Shown here piece by piece: positions 1 through 12,229 of a DNA stretch of 64,000 nucleotides. This DNA comes from Blastomussa wellsi (taxonomy: Eukaryota; Cnidaria; Anthozoa; Scleractinia; Plerogyridae): the NCBI GenBank assembly GCA_947652115.1, contig OX393564.1, positions 16,015,824 through 16,079,823 of the forward strand, written 5' to 3'. The notes under the pieces were generated by a model. It worked only from the letters and a program-made list of their open reading frames with translations. It had not been told where the DNA came from and made no database searches. The position numbers were made by a program, and so were the translations under genes. Positions within the stretch are counted from its first letter, which is position 1. The number at the start of each line of letters is the position of its first letter.

Positions 1-585
1 ATAACCGTTGTCATTCTTCTTCGAGTTTCAGTGAAGTTATCAAAATATTATTAGTTAAACCTTAACTGCCTTCAATTAAAATGACAGTGCTAATTTTGCT
101 GCTGATAAAAAGGAAAATGGCGTTTTCTGGGAATGCTATTTTGTAAAAAAATGCGCCAAAAAACCTAAAGTGAAATCTCGTACTCGCAGTCGTCATCGAC
201 GTACAATCTAAAGGTCTCTAATTATTGCCATATGCACATTAACTCATTCTCTCAAAACCAAATTTTGTTTCGTTTGTTGGTTCATCTTAATCGATAACTT
301 GCTCACAATTGGTTGCACAAGATAATTTTTTTATTCAGGGATTGGGGACATTTGCAAAGCGATCTAACTTCCACTAAGTCGTCTTAAGATCGCATCAGTG
401 CCTTTAACTTTTTTTCAGGTGTTACTGATAATATCAAAGAAATCTACTAATTTATCTTGAGGGAATGCAATCGGCCGAGGGCCGAACAGTATTTCAAGCG
501 CATGCGAGAACAAAACCACTATAAGGTAACAAAACTGTTATTAGCAAGATAGATATAAACAATATCTTTTTTTATCGGAACGTAC

Positions 586-670
586 CTTGTTGAGGTAAAG
601 GACCAGCCGAGAGCTGTCCTACAACAACTACAAAAAGGCAAAATAGTCTGATCATAGTTTTAGAGGTCAT
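586..670 (-). CDS. First coding exon of a secreted protein, acidic-family paralogue 4 (partial)
   Basis: The exon opens at an ATG at 670 and runs 28 codons plus one base to a GTACG donor just below 586, so it ends in phase 1. It encodes a basic start, a hydrophobic core rich in Phe, Leu and Val, and a likely signal-peptidase site in the stretch VVVGQLSAGPLPQQ. The G-Q-L-S-x-x-P-x-P pattern, the exon length (85 nt) and the phase match the first exons at 36489-36570, 52797-52878 and 60971-61055. No acidic exon is visible below 586, so the rest of the gene should lie left of the window. The purine-rich leader before the ATG, with GAGCTC, resembles that of the paralogue at 36570. The signal peptide and the family link are read from the sequence; that the missing exon is acidic is inference. 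Confidence 0.66.
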
Positions 671-1228
671 CTTCTGGAGCTCGATGTTTCTCTCGTAGCG
701 AGACTTTTGGCAATGAAGTCTTGTGCTCCTATCCGTCAATCATTGCTAGGTGTGAATGTTGTTGTTGGTTGGTAACAAGGTGAAATCCACTCAATATTGA
801 TGGTATAAACAGTTTAATAATAGAAACATCGGCAGGCATTTCTGTGAGAATTCGGAAATGTACTCTCTTAATTTCCAGCTCAAATATTGGTATTGGTTAC
901 AGTGTTTTTAGCTCTACAAAATGAAGATAGGTATCAGGCACCGATTGGTTACTAACAAGAAAAGCTCTTATTTTCAGATGCACTTTCACGACACTACGAG
1001 GTATTCAGATGTTTATCTTGACACTGCTCAAACACATACCACGATGATGTTCGAGGTGTTTAAGCTAAGGTTAATGGCCATTTGGTCAATAGATACGCAA
1101 TTGAGAAGTACTTTTTTATACGAAACGGATAGTGTCCAGTTTTCTTAACATCTTCAAACACTTTTAGAGAAATAAAAACGTTTACTCAAAAAACCTTCTC
1201 ACAGTATATCAAACAAGAGAGCCGCCAT

Positions 1229-1332
1229 GTGTTTCATCATATTTTCAAACACCAAGAAGCTGTCTTAAAAACACGACGTACAGCGGAATATTTTTAAAAT
1301 TCGAGGTGTTTGAAACTGTGATGAAGCACTAT
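1229..1332. repeat. Foldback element (inverted repeat about 25 bp)
   Basis: GTGTTTCATCATATTTTCAA near the left end is matched in reverse by GGTGTTTGAAACTGTGATGA near the right end. The same GGTGTTT..GTGATGAAGCAC motif closes the foldback at 26041-26185, so both belong to one family. Confidence 0.5.
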
Positions 1333-2537
1333 CTCGAATGTTAAATTATCGTGATAAATTACCTGTTTGATCGAAACTAAAAACTAAAACTGAGGAAAAG
1401 ACGAAAAAATAAAATCGTGAAAATGTGTGCTATTCCAAACTATGCCCAATTCTCGTATTTCCTTTGTTTTAACAAGGTGAACTATTAATGAGTTTGAGAA
1501 GACAACTTGAAAACCAAAGAACAGAAACGAATAACAGTTAAGCTCCAAGAAATTGTGTATTGGTTTACAGGCGGCGCGCTTTGAAACACTGAAGAGACTC
1601 CTTATTTTTTATATCGCTTAAATAATATAAGCACGTTGCTCTTTGCAGAAGTGGGCATATACTAAAAATGGATACAAGGACATATTAAGTAAAGTAAAAA
1701 TGTACTTCAATACAAAAAATACACGAGCAGGTCACCTAAAATTTCCTCAGACGTTGGAACACCCCGAATCTGATTTGATCTGATGAAAAAATCTATTTTA
1801 ACAGAAATAAACGTTGATGAATACCATTCAATTCTCTTTTATTGGGTCAGTCGGTATAGTAAGGCTCTTATATTGGGTCAATCGGTATACGTGATACGCC
1901 TTTCTACTGTCTCTGTCATCAAATGTACGATCTCTGGAAAGGAATAAAGGTGACAAAAGCAACTTAAACAGCGTTTTGTGGTGTTTCTCAAATGAAAGAT
2001 GTTGCGTCTTGGTATATTTATAACAGAAGTATACTAAAAAGCTGCCTTGATTTACTCAGGAAAGATAAGGTTAGACCTTAATGCAAGCTTTGCTAGAAAA
2101 ATAAATGAAGCGATGAGTGCGATTTTGGTTTCCCAAGTGAATTTTAACATGGAATTTACGAATCAGGTAATGGATTTTCCTTGAATAGTATAGCCTTTAC
2201 AGAAGAAAATAAAATTTCATTATATATGTCCCGCGCCCAAGGACAGCCATTCTAAATTAACAATCAACGGTTTGAGCTGTCAGTAGCCGACAAACAGGAG
2301 TAAAGCAAAAAGTCACAAAACTTTTTTTGAACCTCATGGTCGACAATACAGACCGAGCCATCGCTTTACACAAGATTTACAACATTGTAACGGCAAGATA
2401 TTGTTTCATATTTCATCCTTGGTTCCGTTTTCATCGAATCAAATCCAAGTCTCAACACCATAGTCTTAAAAGAGAAAATCATAATCACTTCGCGGCACTG
2501 ACAGGAGTAAAAGAAATAGGACGACAGGTCTTATTTG

Positions 2538-2678
2538 CAGGGTTGAATCTAGGGGGTGGATACAGGGGGTGCCCCCCGAGATGACCCGCGACTTTCTAAT
2601 ATAACTAGTATTCTTCTCACGTCACCCATCAATTATGTGCATCCCTCCTGAAAAAAAAACATCGTGGATCCGCCCCTG
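2538..2678. mobile_element. Possible hAT-type MITE
   Basis: The left end, CAGGGTTGAATCTAGG, is an imperfect inverted match of the right end, whose reverse reads CAGGGGCGGATCCACG. The total is 141 bp with no coding capacity. CAGGG termini are usual for hAT elements; I see no clean 8-bp target duplication. Confidence 0.4.
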
Positions 2679-3141
2679 ATCTTAAGTTACTTATGGAATA
2701 TTCAGCGTAGAGAAAACAGTGGTAAATACTCGAAATATGAAATTTTTACTCAATGTTTCACATCTAAATATGGTGGTACTTGATGCGGTCGGCACTTGAT
2801 GTGAACGTAGCCAGCTTGTTTGACATCCTTCGTTGTTTATACCAGGGGATTGGCAATGAAACTGGCAATGAAATCAGGATAGTCGTCACCTGTCAACTCC
2901 GAGATTTCCAGGGGGTGAAATTCATCGAGTAGGCTTAGTTTGGATTACTGTTTTACGGCCAATTGAATTTGTGAAGTTTCCCTTCAAGGACGTCATGGAT
3001 GCAATTTTCTTCATCAGGTTTGAAATGGTATTTCGAGCGATTGGCACCGTCTTATAGAAGATGCATGATGGTGATTTGAGGTCTCCACTTAAAGTATTAT
3101 TGTTATTTATTTATAAGTATTGTTATATAATAGGCTTTGTG

Positions 3142-3890
3142 TTATTCACAGTTAATTCTGAAAGACTTGATCAACATTGTAAATTGCCCAGAGGATGCAT
3201 CGGCGGCAGTCATCGCTGCTGCAGGAAACAATAAAGGTGGTCGTAATGATTTTTGTGATCGGCAAGAAGACTTACAGCGTTGTTTTGGATTTCTGCAGTC
3301 CTGCGAATCCGAAAGACAAAACGGTCGAGCAGTGATGTGAGTTATTACGTACAGCAGCATTTTAAACCGAAACTACTGGAATTCCCAAAATCCCATAGAT
3401 TCCATCGTTGTTCTGAAGACGAAAACGAAACCCTCGTCCGTTTAAGACACCTGGCGTCAACTTGTAATTTCGGGGAATTCCTGAGCCGTTCCCTTCGAGA
3501 TCAGTTCGTGTGTGGCATTTGGAATCCATCAAACCCGTAAAAAGTCCCTAAGCGAAGATCGCACATTTCAAGAAGCCTTGGAGGTGGCTACAACGGATGA
3601 AAATTCGGCGAAGGAAATAAGCGTACAAGTTCAGCAACAATTGCCCCAAGCCTGTAAATTCCTTTTCCAAGAATTCTACTGTTTCGCCGTCCCCTGGTGG
3701 AAATTCTCGTGTTTTTCCTCCACCGCGCCAAGATGCCCTACCAAATTCGCCTTCTCCTCGCCAGTCGAATTCATACACTTGTTTTTCATGTGGAAATAAT
3801 GGTCATGTGAGATCCAAATGCAAATTTAGATACTCGACGTTTCGCAACTGTAACACAAGCGGACACATTGCTCGTGCTTGCAGGACGAAT
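3142..3890 (+). pseudogene. gag remnant of the decayed gypsy element
   Basis: Frameshifted gag-like sequence spread over three frames. It ends in two zinc-knuckle-like clusters near 3780-3885: one of form C-x2-C-x4-H-x4-C, then a second with Cys-x2-Cys and a later His and Cys. Stops near 3340 and 3540 split the frame. It lies directly upstream of the RT remnant in the same orientation. Confidence 0.6.
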
Positions 3891-4049
3891 GTAGTAAATA
3901 CTTTTTGTGCTGAGAACGAGTTAATTGAAGAACCGTTATTTGATGAAGACGTATTGTATGTGGGGCCGGAATCGTGGAGATGTTAGTGTGAAATACAATG
4001 CATGTGCGAATGTGGAAACAAACCCTATGCCTCAGACTGGAGACATGCA

Positions 4050-6100
4050 TTCAGCCTTAAGGGGGTGCGCTGAGTTTAGTGAGTTAAAGAAGCGTATCAC
4101 CAGATACCCATTACCCACAAGTCACAAGGAGCTCGATCGAGATCTCGCCATTGGGTTGTTTACATTCAAGAGACTGCCAAATGGCATTCACTCTGGCTCA
4201 GCTATCTTCTGGAGGATCATGGATAATTTACTTCCTGACATTCCAAAAGCTGTTAGTCGCCTTGACGATGTCCTTGTTACAGGAAGTTATGAAGAGAATC
4301 CCCTTCGTACGCTTTCTCTGGTTTTGGAACGGCTTCTTACGGCAGGTTTTAGGCTGAATAAGGCCAAATGTAAATTTCTTCAGAAATGTGCTGTTTACCT
4401 TGGCCATAAGATTGACGGAGAAGGCCTACATCCTGTTGAAGATAAACTTGCAGCCATCTGTGATGCCCCTAGACAGCCTTGAAGTCTTTTCTGGGAATTA
4501 TCATGTTTTATTCATAACTCATTCCACATCATTTCCACTGTACTTTCGCCTCTTCACAATCTGCTGAAGAATGATACTCCATGGGAGTGGTCCAAAGTTA
4601 AAGAAGATGCATTTGTTGCTGCGAAGGGGCTGATAATGAATTCACAAACACTAGTGCATTATGATCACACATTGCCTCTCTATCATTCATGTGATGCTTC
4701 ATCTTAAGGTGCTGGCGCTGTCCTGCCTTATAAAATGAATGGACAATTCCGACCTGTGGTCTTTGCTTTGTGTAAGCTCAGAAAACTACTCTCAGAAAAA
4801 TTCTGCATTATTTTCGGATTCCAAACGATTCCAAACGCATCTGTATGGTCGCTCATTCACAATTCTAACTGATCACCGACCCCTGCTCTCTCTGTTTGGC
4901 CCAAAGAATCCAGTTCCCGTGCATGCCGCAGCTCGACTCCAAAGGTGGGCACTGATCCTTGCATCATACAACTACAACATCTAGTATGATGCAGATAGCC
5001 TGTCGCGTCTTCTTTTACCTCAGACCTGGTCTCCAAAATGTGAAAACTTTGAGTGCTATTTCTTGGAGCCAGAAGTTGTTGTCAATGTGAGAAGTCAGAT
5101 GATCAAGTGGACTCAAGTGGATCCTGTTTTATCCCAAATGTGTAGTTTTGTTATTGGTGGCTGGCCAAGTGTAATGGATCCAACATCTGTACCATTTAAG
5201 AGCAAACGAGACGAATTGGCTACCCAACAAGGCTGCATATTATGGGGCACTCGTGTTGTTGTTCCCTCGTTACTTTAAGAGGTGGTCTTACAAGAATCAC
5301 ATGACACTCATCCTGGAATGTCTGGAATGAAAGCCCTGGCAAGATATTATGTTTGGTGGCCTAATATTGATTCTCACATTGAAAGAATTGTTTCTTCCTG
5401 CAACACTTGCCAGTCTATGAGATCTGCACCTCCCACAGCTAAAATGAATCCCTGGATTTTCCATCACGACCATGGTTCCGTATTCATGTGGTTTTTACTA
5501 GACCAATTTCTGGTTGTACTTACATGGCTGTTCTTGATGTCTACAGAAAATTCCCAGTTGTTATTAACATGACAAGTACTACAGCCAAAGCAACTATTGT
5601 TGTGTTACGAGATATCTTCAGCAGTAATGGCCAAGAATTCTTGTTTCTGACAACGGCGCTAAGTTTACCGTAAGAGAGTTTGAACAATTATGTTCAAACA
5701 ATGGCATACTGCATCGACCTCAGCAGCTTAAAAACCGTCCGCCAATGGCCAGGCTGAGCGTGTGGCCCAAATTTTGAAATCAGCAATCAAACAGGCTCGG
5801 CTTACCAAAAAAGATGTGTCTGCTGTAATTGCCAAGTACTGAACTCGTAAGAACAGTTCAATGGTAAATCGCACTGCAAAGAGAGGTATGCGAAATTTCT
5901 ATGCAAGTGGTACAGTTTTGGTACGTAATTATGGTAGAGGGGAGGGGTGGATTCCTGAAGTTGGCACTAAGGTTCTTTGTTCGCGCCATTACTTTGTTGA
6001 GGTGCTTGGCATACTTTGGAAACGACATGTAGACCAGCTACTTCCCCGACCTGCAGGTGGTCCTCAAAGCTACTTGAAAGATTACGAACTGAAGAAATAA
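4050..6100 (+). pseudogene. pol remnant: RT, RNase H, integrase
   Basis: The RT palm piece (about 4150-4475) keeps the RLDDVLVTG active-site region, where the usual aromatic residue before L-D-D is Arg. RNase H-like sequence near 4739-4984 has the TDHRPL motif. An integrase HHCC zinc region lies at about 5290-5440, with HPG..M and CNTC, and integrase core and C-terminal fragments follow to 6100. Stops at about 4482, 4984, 5278 and 5673 and frame changes break the reading. No intact product is possible. Confidence 0.7.
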
Positions 6101-6163
6101 TGACAGCGTTGATATTTAGAAACTGTGCCTTGACATTAGAGATTATCTTGGTTAAAAGGGGGA

Positions 6164-6854
6164 TGTTATATGATAGGCTTAGTGTTATTCAGTAGGTCAT
6201 GTTACGCTTGTAAGGTGCATGCGCCTGTGAGAACACGTGAATTAAAACAGTGTTCTATGTTGGACTATATATTTTTCGTTTTTTTCGACCCTGTTCCCTT
6301 ATTTTTATCAATATACTCGGCCAAATTGAAATCCGGCCTCTTCAAAACACACGCTGTGCGGGTCGCAATGGCCCTAAAAGCTGATTGGTTCACGCGATGA
6401 ATTTAAACAAATCAGATTACTTTTAAACCGGTTGACCCCGGAAAACCATCGAGGTGCATACGAGCGAACAGCAAACTTTGAAGTTCAGTTTCACACAAAA
6501 CGAATAGTTTTCAGAGAGAAATATCGGACTGCTTGCTATAAATGGGAAGAATGCAGACCAAACATTCGGATTTAGACTTGAAGACAGGCTAAGAGCCCAA
6601 ACATTCGGATTTAGACTTCAAGATAGGCTAGAAGCAAAAGCACAATCCAGAAGAAACAAAGAAAGCGGGTTCTTGTGTTCTTTGCAAGAAGCGGAAACAT
6701 CGTTCACTTGATTCCTCCGGTGGAGCAAAATTAGCTCGGTTGAAGTATTGCGGGAATTTTACACCGACGATCAACGACGATCATTGGCGATTATTTTCAG
6801 AGACATCGTAGCTATATCCGCTAAGTTCTACACCTGTTCAAAACAGTTATAACA
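6164..6854 (+). repeat. 3' LTR of the decayed gypsy element
   Basis: It starts TGTTATA right after the polypurine tract and ends TATAACA, a 7-bp terminal inverted repeat, giving 691 bp. Inside, near 6548-6640, a segment of about 45 bp containing CAAACATTCGGATTTAGACT is duplicated in tandem. Confidence 0.65.
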
Positions 6855-6972
6855 TTTTCAGCGCAAAGTAAGTTCTTACTTGTATTCTTGAAAACTTTAT
6901 CAAATTTGTTAGTTATCAGAATATCATTTGGCCTTGTATATTGATAATAATGATAATGAAATGACTTTTGTC

Positions 6973-7071
6973 GGAATATTGTTTATTTACACCCTTGTAG
7001 TGTCATTTGCGTCCCTTGCGCTTCGAGCTCGGGCCGCAAATGACACTATGCGGGCGCAAATAAAATATTCC
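6973..7071. repeat. Foldback element, about 99 bp
   Basis: GGAATATT at the left pairs with AATATTCC at the right, and TAGTGTCATTTGCG with CGCAAATGACACTA inside. There is a short central loop and no coding potential. Confidence 0.6.
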
Positions 7072-7090
7072 CTCAAAAGCCATTTTATTC

Positions 7091-7330
7091 ACTTATTAGT
7101 GGAGCTCCGGCGACCCGAAGGGCCGCAGAGCGGAGCCCCATACCCATAGAAATAGGAGAACCAAGCACGCACACAAGGAACAAACAGGAGAACAATGGTC
7201 AACATGGCAAGCGGCACGACTCGCGGGCGCGTCGAAAGTGCGTACGACTTCGCCCCAATATGGCGGCCATAGTCAAACTAAAGGGTTGCCATGAGCTTAT
7301 ATCTTTACCATGTTATGGTCAGTTGATAGT
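7091..7330 (+). repeat. Dispersed repeat copy (pair with 63767-64000)
   Basis: Both copies carry a GAGCTCCGGCG-like start, GGGCC..AGCGGAGCCCCATAC, then a CpG-rich stretch and a GGCGGCCATA/GGTGGCCATA block followed by TTATATC/TTACATC-like sequence. The second copy runs to the window's right edge. Confidence 0.5.
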
Positions 7331-7698
7331 TGTCAAAAGAAGGTTTCCGCTGACCAGTATCCCATCAACCTATAGCGGGCTCAGTTCTAGAACTCATTGA
7401 GGTAAGGTGTTTTCTCGGTAGGTACTTGGTGTAGTTTTAATCATTCTTCAGCCAGTAAAGTCGACGTGCTAATCAGTAAAGTGCCTGCTGGACAGCCACC
7501 TTACGTCAAAGTTTACCTGCCATACGGCGCGCGTCACTGGAATTTAAATTAGCCAATCAGAGGCAAACTAAGTTTTCCTACGTCACTTAAATTTTGCGCG
7601 CTCTGATTGGTTGTGATGAACGAGAGAAAACAGAGAAATTACATGAAGTGAGGTGCGAAAAAGGTTGACTGTGGTTCGAAGTGAATTTATTTTGCCTG

Positions 7699-10052
7699 TT
7701 TTACCAGGGCGCTAAAAAGGAAGGTCGGTGAAACGCGCAAGTGAGGCTCGATGGCTGGTGGAGAAACGCGATTGTTACACCAAAAGCGTAAGAGATCTCC
7801 ACGGAATTCTTTTAGCCATGGAATAACGACATGTTTTACAAGCTGCAAGAAGTTAGAAATGGTTTGATTCTGTGAATACAGTGATGAAATATTATAAATA
7901 AAACTAACTTTCTCGAAAGGCCTTTGACCTTTTCTTCGAGCTCCAGAAGTCAATCACTAATTTCATGGAAAGTATGAGAGGAGAGGGCTCAATTTTCAAG
8001 CAATAAATAAAGTATTTATGGCTTTTTCATCTGTATAAATTTCATTTTGAACTTTTGTGAACTTTTTGAGTTAGAGGGCTCGAAAGTCTATACTTTTGAT
8101 ACATAAACTTGTGACTGTGCGGTCTTTGGGAGTCAGGGCGCAATTACTAAATTTTTGGCTCGATCCCTGCAAATGTAGCAAACAAAATCAAAGCAAGCAC
8201 TTAAACATAATGCCAGTTGATAATCTTGAGTAATGGACTTTTTTGTTATATTTCGGGGTTTGATATATATTTTAAATTAGCTACTGAGCCTGAGGCAATC
8301 AAAGGAAACTTTAAATTTGCAGCCTTCTATTGATAGGCGCAGGTCTTGATAAAGACATGACTATGAAAAGTGTAGTTTTTCATATTTTTACAAACCATTT
8401 ACCATGTAGAATATACTGCCATTGCAAATCATTTCAATTTTGTTGTAAATTCAAGTGTTTTTGCGTTGCATCCAGTGCCCAAATTTATGCAGAGTTCCCC
8501 ATATTCATTACAAAAATCTCCTCCTTACCAATGAAATGAATTAGTTCTTTTTAGCCTTTTGTGGCTGCAACTGTAGACTGTAGTCCAAAAGTAAGGGTCA
8601 TGTGCCTGTTGGGCAATTTAGAACTCCCAACAATATGTTTCTGTAGTTCCAGAAAATACTCATGCTCCACTACAGAAGGGATTAAAAATTGCTGACGATG
8701 GGGGATCAGGATGGTTCCCAAAGACCAAAAATTTATGCATGTAGTAGGGGTGGGTGAGGTATGGACATTTATTGAAACAAGAAATTGTAAATACCTGCTA
8801 CTAATTGTGTTCAATGTCTCTAGTAGCGCATGTTTCAAAGCAATGTCCAATTCCAATTTATTTATTGCCCAAGAACAAAGCACATAGATCATAAATTGAA
8901 GGAGGTAATGGGTGGATTCATAACTCACAAAACTAATCAAAAAGTCAGTAAAATTATTATATCTCTGTTGTGTGTCTGATGGGTTTGAAAAAACATCCAA
9001 GTCACATTGAACCATTGAAAATATTTAACAGGCAATACTGTGGAATGCAGCCTAATAAATTGACCAGTCACAGTATTCATAGTACCTAAGAGAATCATAA
9101 TTGTTCTCTTGTTGTTAAGTTGTTGGAAAAGGGTGCTATGCTTACTGTTTTTTGGCAAGGCAATAGACTGCGTGTAGTTGTATAGATGGGTGAAATTGCC
9201 AGAGGCATGGGCTTTGAAGGGGGTTCTTTATAACCCATGGTTGAACCGAAAAAATCAGAGCAGCTCAAAACTTTTGGCAAGATCACAATCTTGACACATA
9301 CATATAGCCACAAACATCCTTGGGATTAACAGTAGAGGCTTCATTGACTTTCATTCTAGGAGTGATGACAAGTTTAAAGTTTTAAGGAAAGGAAGGGGGT
9401 GCCTAAATCTGTCCATGCTTTTCATTTATGTAGGGACGATAACCCAGGAACATTTCTTTAGTAAAGACAGTAAAATTACTAAAGACTCTGCATAGAAAAT
9501 AAATTCAACTTTGGAGGCAACGTTATTAAACCAGTATACGTACTGTATTACCAGGAGGTCAAGCATGGCCTATAAGAAAGCAAGAAATGCATTTCTTCGT
9601 AGAATACGTAGAATACATGTATTTCTTCGTATACAGATGAAAAAGCCATACATACTTTATTTATTTCTTGAAAATTGAGCCATCTCCTCCCACACTTTCC
9701 ACGAAATTAGTGATTGAGTTCTGGCGCTCGAAGAAAAGGTCAAAGGCCTTTCGAGAAAGTTGGTTTTATTTATAATATTTCAGCACTGTATTCACAGAAT
9801 CAAACTCCTTCTAACTTCTTGCAGTTTGGAAAACATGTCATTATTCCATGGCTAAAAGAATTCCGTGGAAATCTCTTACTGTTTTTGGTGTAGCAATCAC
9901 TTTTCTCCACCAGCCATCAAATCTCACTTGCCGCCATGTTTCGAACTTTGGTTGAGTGAAGCGCTCTCGCCCCAGTACCACTCCGCATCACTCATCGCTC
10001 AAGAGCACAAGGGCGCGTGTCACCGCCCTTCCTTTTTAGCGCCCTGGTTTTA
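7699..10052. mobile_element. Long inverted-repeat structure, possible DNA transposon
   Basis: The left arm (7699-8037) and right arm (9630-10052) are inverted copies. Both contain TTTTACCAGGGCGC-type ends, GGCTGGTGGAGAAA, CCATGGAATAA and the segment ending in TCATCTGTATA. The right arm has about 80 bp near its outer end that the left arm lacks. Between them lies 1.6 kb with unrecognised minus-strand reading frames. It is either one element with long terminal inverted repeats or two copies of a short repeat inserted head to head. Confidence 0.55.
8551..9313 (-). CDS. Unrecognised reading frames between the inverted repeats
   Basis: A 154-codon open frame (9015-8551) and two overlapping shorter frames (9158-8937 and 9313-9095) lie on the minus strand between the two arms. 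I recognise no domain. The shift of frame between overlapping ORFs could be decay or introns. If the arms are transposon ends, this would be the place for a transposase remnant, but no catalytic motif is evident. Confidence 0.2.
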
Positions 10053-10059
10053 CTGAAGT

Positions 10060-12080
10060 CACCATCTTTTCAAAACAAATAGCAATCGCTTATTTCGACT
10101 AAAGCATAGTGTTGTTCGTGTCTGAATTGCTAGTATAGCGATCGTGGTGTCAGGTTCCTAGTGAGACAACAGAAGATTTCGACGCAATGGCCGACAGGAC
10201 TCTACATCGAAGAAGTTCGTTATGGCTGTCTCCTTCAGAACGTTTAAAAGTTCTTAGTCTGCCATCTGCGCCGCTCTAACTGGTGTTGGATCGATAACTA
10301 CTGGCATGCTCTTGTTTGGATCCGATCGTTCACGGATTTGCAGCTGTTTATGTTGTCATGTTAAATTGTGCGGTGTGGTGTTATGTCAGCGTTTAGGGCC
10401 TTCGCCAAGTTTGGCTGCCTTTTATAATTAAACTGCCGTTTCATTTCGATCAGAACAAATTGTAGTGTCAGGAATAAAATTTCCTACCCTGTTGAGTATT
10501 TTTCTGTTTGGTGTTTCATAAAGGTCAGTATTGAAACGCAACCCAAGGATAGCCCTGAACTGGACGAGGACCTCGTATCGATCATGATCAGCTGTAGAAA
10601 GGCATACATCTATAACTTCGCTAAACAACTATAGTGTCGATAGATGGGATTTCTCGCAGAACATCAATGTGGCGTGGAAGATTTCTTTCGATACACGGGA
10701 GTCTGCTCTCTGCCATTCAACTGATCCACATTTAACATACCGGAGATGGGCTTTGAGAAATTTAATTATAAGTGATGGTCTAGTTTCCTGGAACTCCCTC
10801 CGGCATTTCTAACTCAACTTCGAATTCTTTTACTGGTGCTTTGTTTAGTTTAATTGAGCAGTGTAGTAAATCAAGTGCTTTTTATGGTTGGTGTTTTGAG
10901 AAGATTGCATATTCACAAGTGTATTCACACGTGCATTGAAACACAAAGCAGATTTAAGCGAATTGTATATTTATTATGAAATCTCTATTTTGTAAATTAT
11001 ATCTTTATAAGTGCAGTCACGTAAATATGAGTAGAATGTGATTTAAACATTTACCTGATGAGAGGAATTTAAGTGTTAACTAAGTGGTTTTTAAAGTTGG
11101 CATATTTTAAAAGCAAAATGAATAAAGTAAAAGTTGTGTGGGGAAATTTAGGTATTTATATTTATTATATATATAGCGACAATTTTAGGTAATAAACCTT
11201 GCAGATAGAATTCTATATCTGCTATATTTTCACATGTGAGAAAAGCGATACGTCCAATCAGCTTCGCGTATAGCTTTCTTCACATGTGAAAAATATAACC
11301 AATCAGCATCAAGAGTAGAACGACCTAACCAATCAGAGCGCGGGAATTCAAATGGTTTCCAACGAGTTTGTGAAAAAAAAAACCGCTGCAAGTTTGCAAG
11401 CTCTCGAAGACAGTTTATGTTTTGGCTACAAATTTTGTACTTTTGAGAACTTTATGGAAAGGAAAGCCATCAGATACACGCCAAGCACAACCTTAAAAAC
11501 ACAGTTATGATATGGAAATGCTAAAATCATTCTCCAGGCGGAGCGAAGGCAAACTAAATGTCGATAAGGGAAAGCCAAGAAATGAAAGACTTTCATTGTA
11601 GCTTTGATACAACGCAGCCGTGGACGTTCTAAGAAAATTCAAGCACTCTTGGGAACACCAGGGTAAAGTAAATATTTCACTTTTGAATATGGATTAACGT
11701 CGTAATTATTGTTTAATGAACCGACTCCTTGTGCTATCACAACTTTTGTTCAAACATTCGCCAGTTGATTTGCGCGCAGACTGCGCAGTAGTTGATTCAC
11801 TTATGGCGACGTTTCTCGATGCGATAGCAAAAGCTTTTCTTTTAAAAAGTATTAACACAGTGTGTTTTACACCGCTATTTAAATAAAGTTCTTGTTTACT
11901 ATAGCTTGTCGTTGCCGTAATTTTTCTTTTCTATTTAAAAGAGATCTCACTTGGAAAGCCATCAGAATGCATTTGCAGCTTTGCTTTCCTCGTAGCGCTG
12001 CGTTTAACTATTTAATTATAGACTAGAAGAAATCGCTTTAAGTTTACAATGGTTGAGTACTCGTTATATATAATAAACAA
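10060..12080. other. Intergenic DNA, nothing supported
   Basis: AT-rich sequence with short reading frames only. A pair of CACATGTGA motifs at about 11233 and 11281 forms a small inverted repeat. No splice-consistent exon or domain seen. Confidence 0.4.
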
Positions 12081-12087
12081 ATTACAG

Positions 12088-12224
12088 CATAGAAAGTGCT
12101 TTGTACGGATTATATTCACTCGTCGCAAAACTTTGGAAAACTCACTCGTTCGCTGCGCTCACTCGTTCGTTTTCCAAAGTTTTGCAACTCGTGAATAAAA
12201 ATCCGTACGTCGCACTTTCTATGA
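12088..12224. repeat. Foldback MITE, 137 bp
   Basis: The two halves pair nearly end to end: CATAGAAAGTGC with GCACTTTCTATG outside, GCAAAACTTTGGAAAAC with its inverse inside, and a loop of about 12 bases (TTCGCTGCGCTC). No coding capacity. Confidence 0.8.
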
Positions 12225-12229
12225 AGTAA

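Larger units (their letters stand above)
3122..6854 (+). mobile_element. Decayed Ty3/gypsy LTR retrotransposon
   Basis: The order on the plus strand is gag with zinc knuckles, RT fragment, RNase H, integrase zinc-binding region and integrase C-terminal part, then a polypurine tract (AAAAGGGGG at 6155-6162) and an LTR at 6164-6854. The left end carries only about 30 bp resembling the LTR start (TGTTATATAATAGGCTT) before gag-like sequence begins. The 5' LTR remainder, the primer site, the protease and the first part of RT are missing. Many stops and frameshifts show it is dead. The family is inferred from domain order and motifs. Confidence 0.8.
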
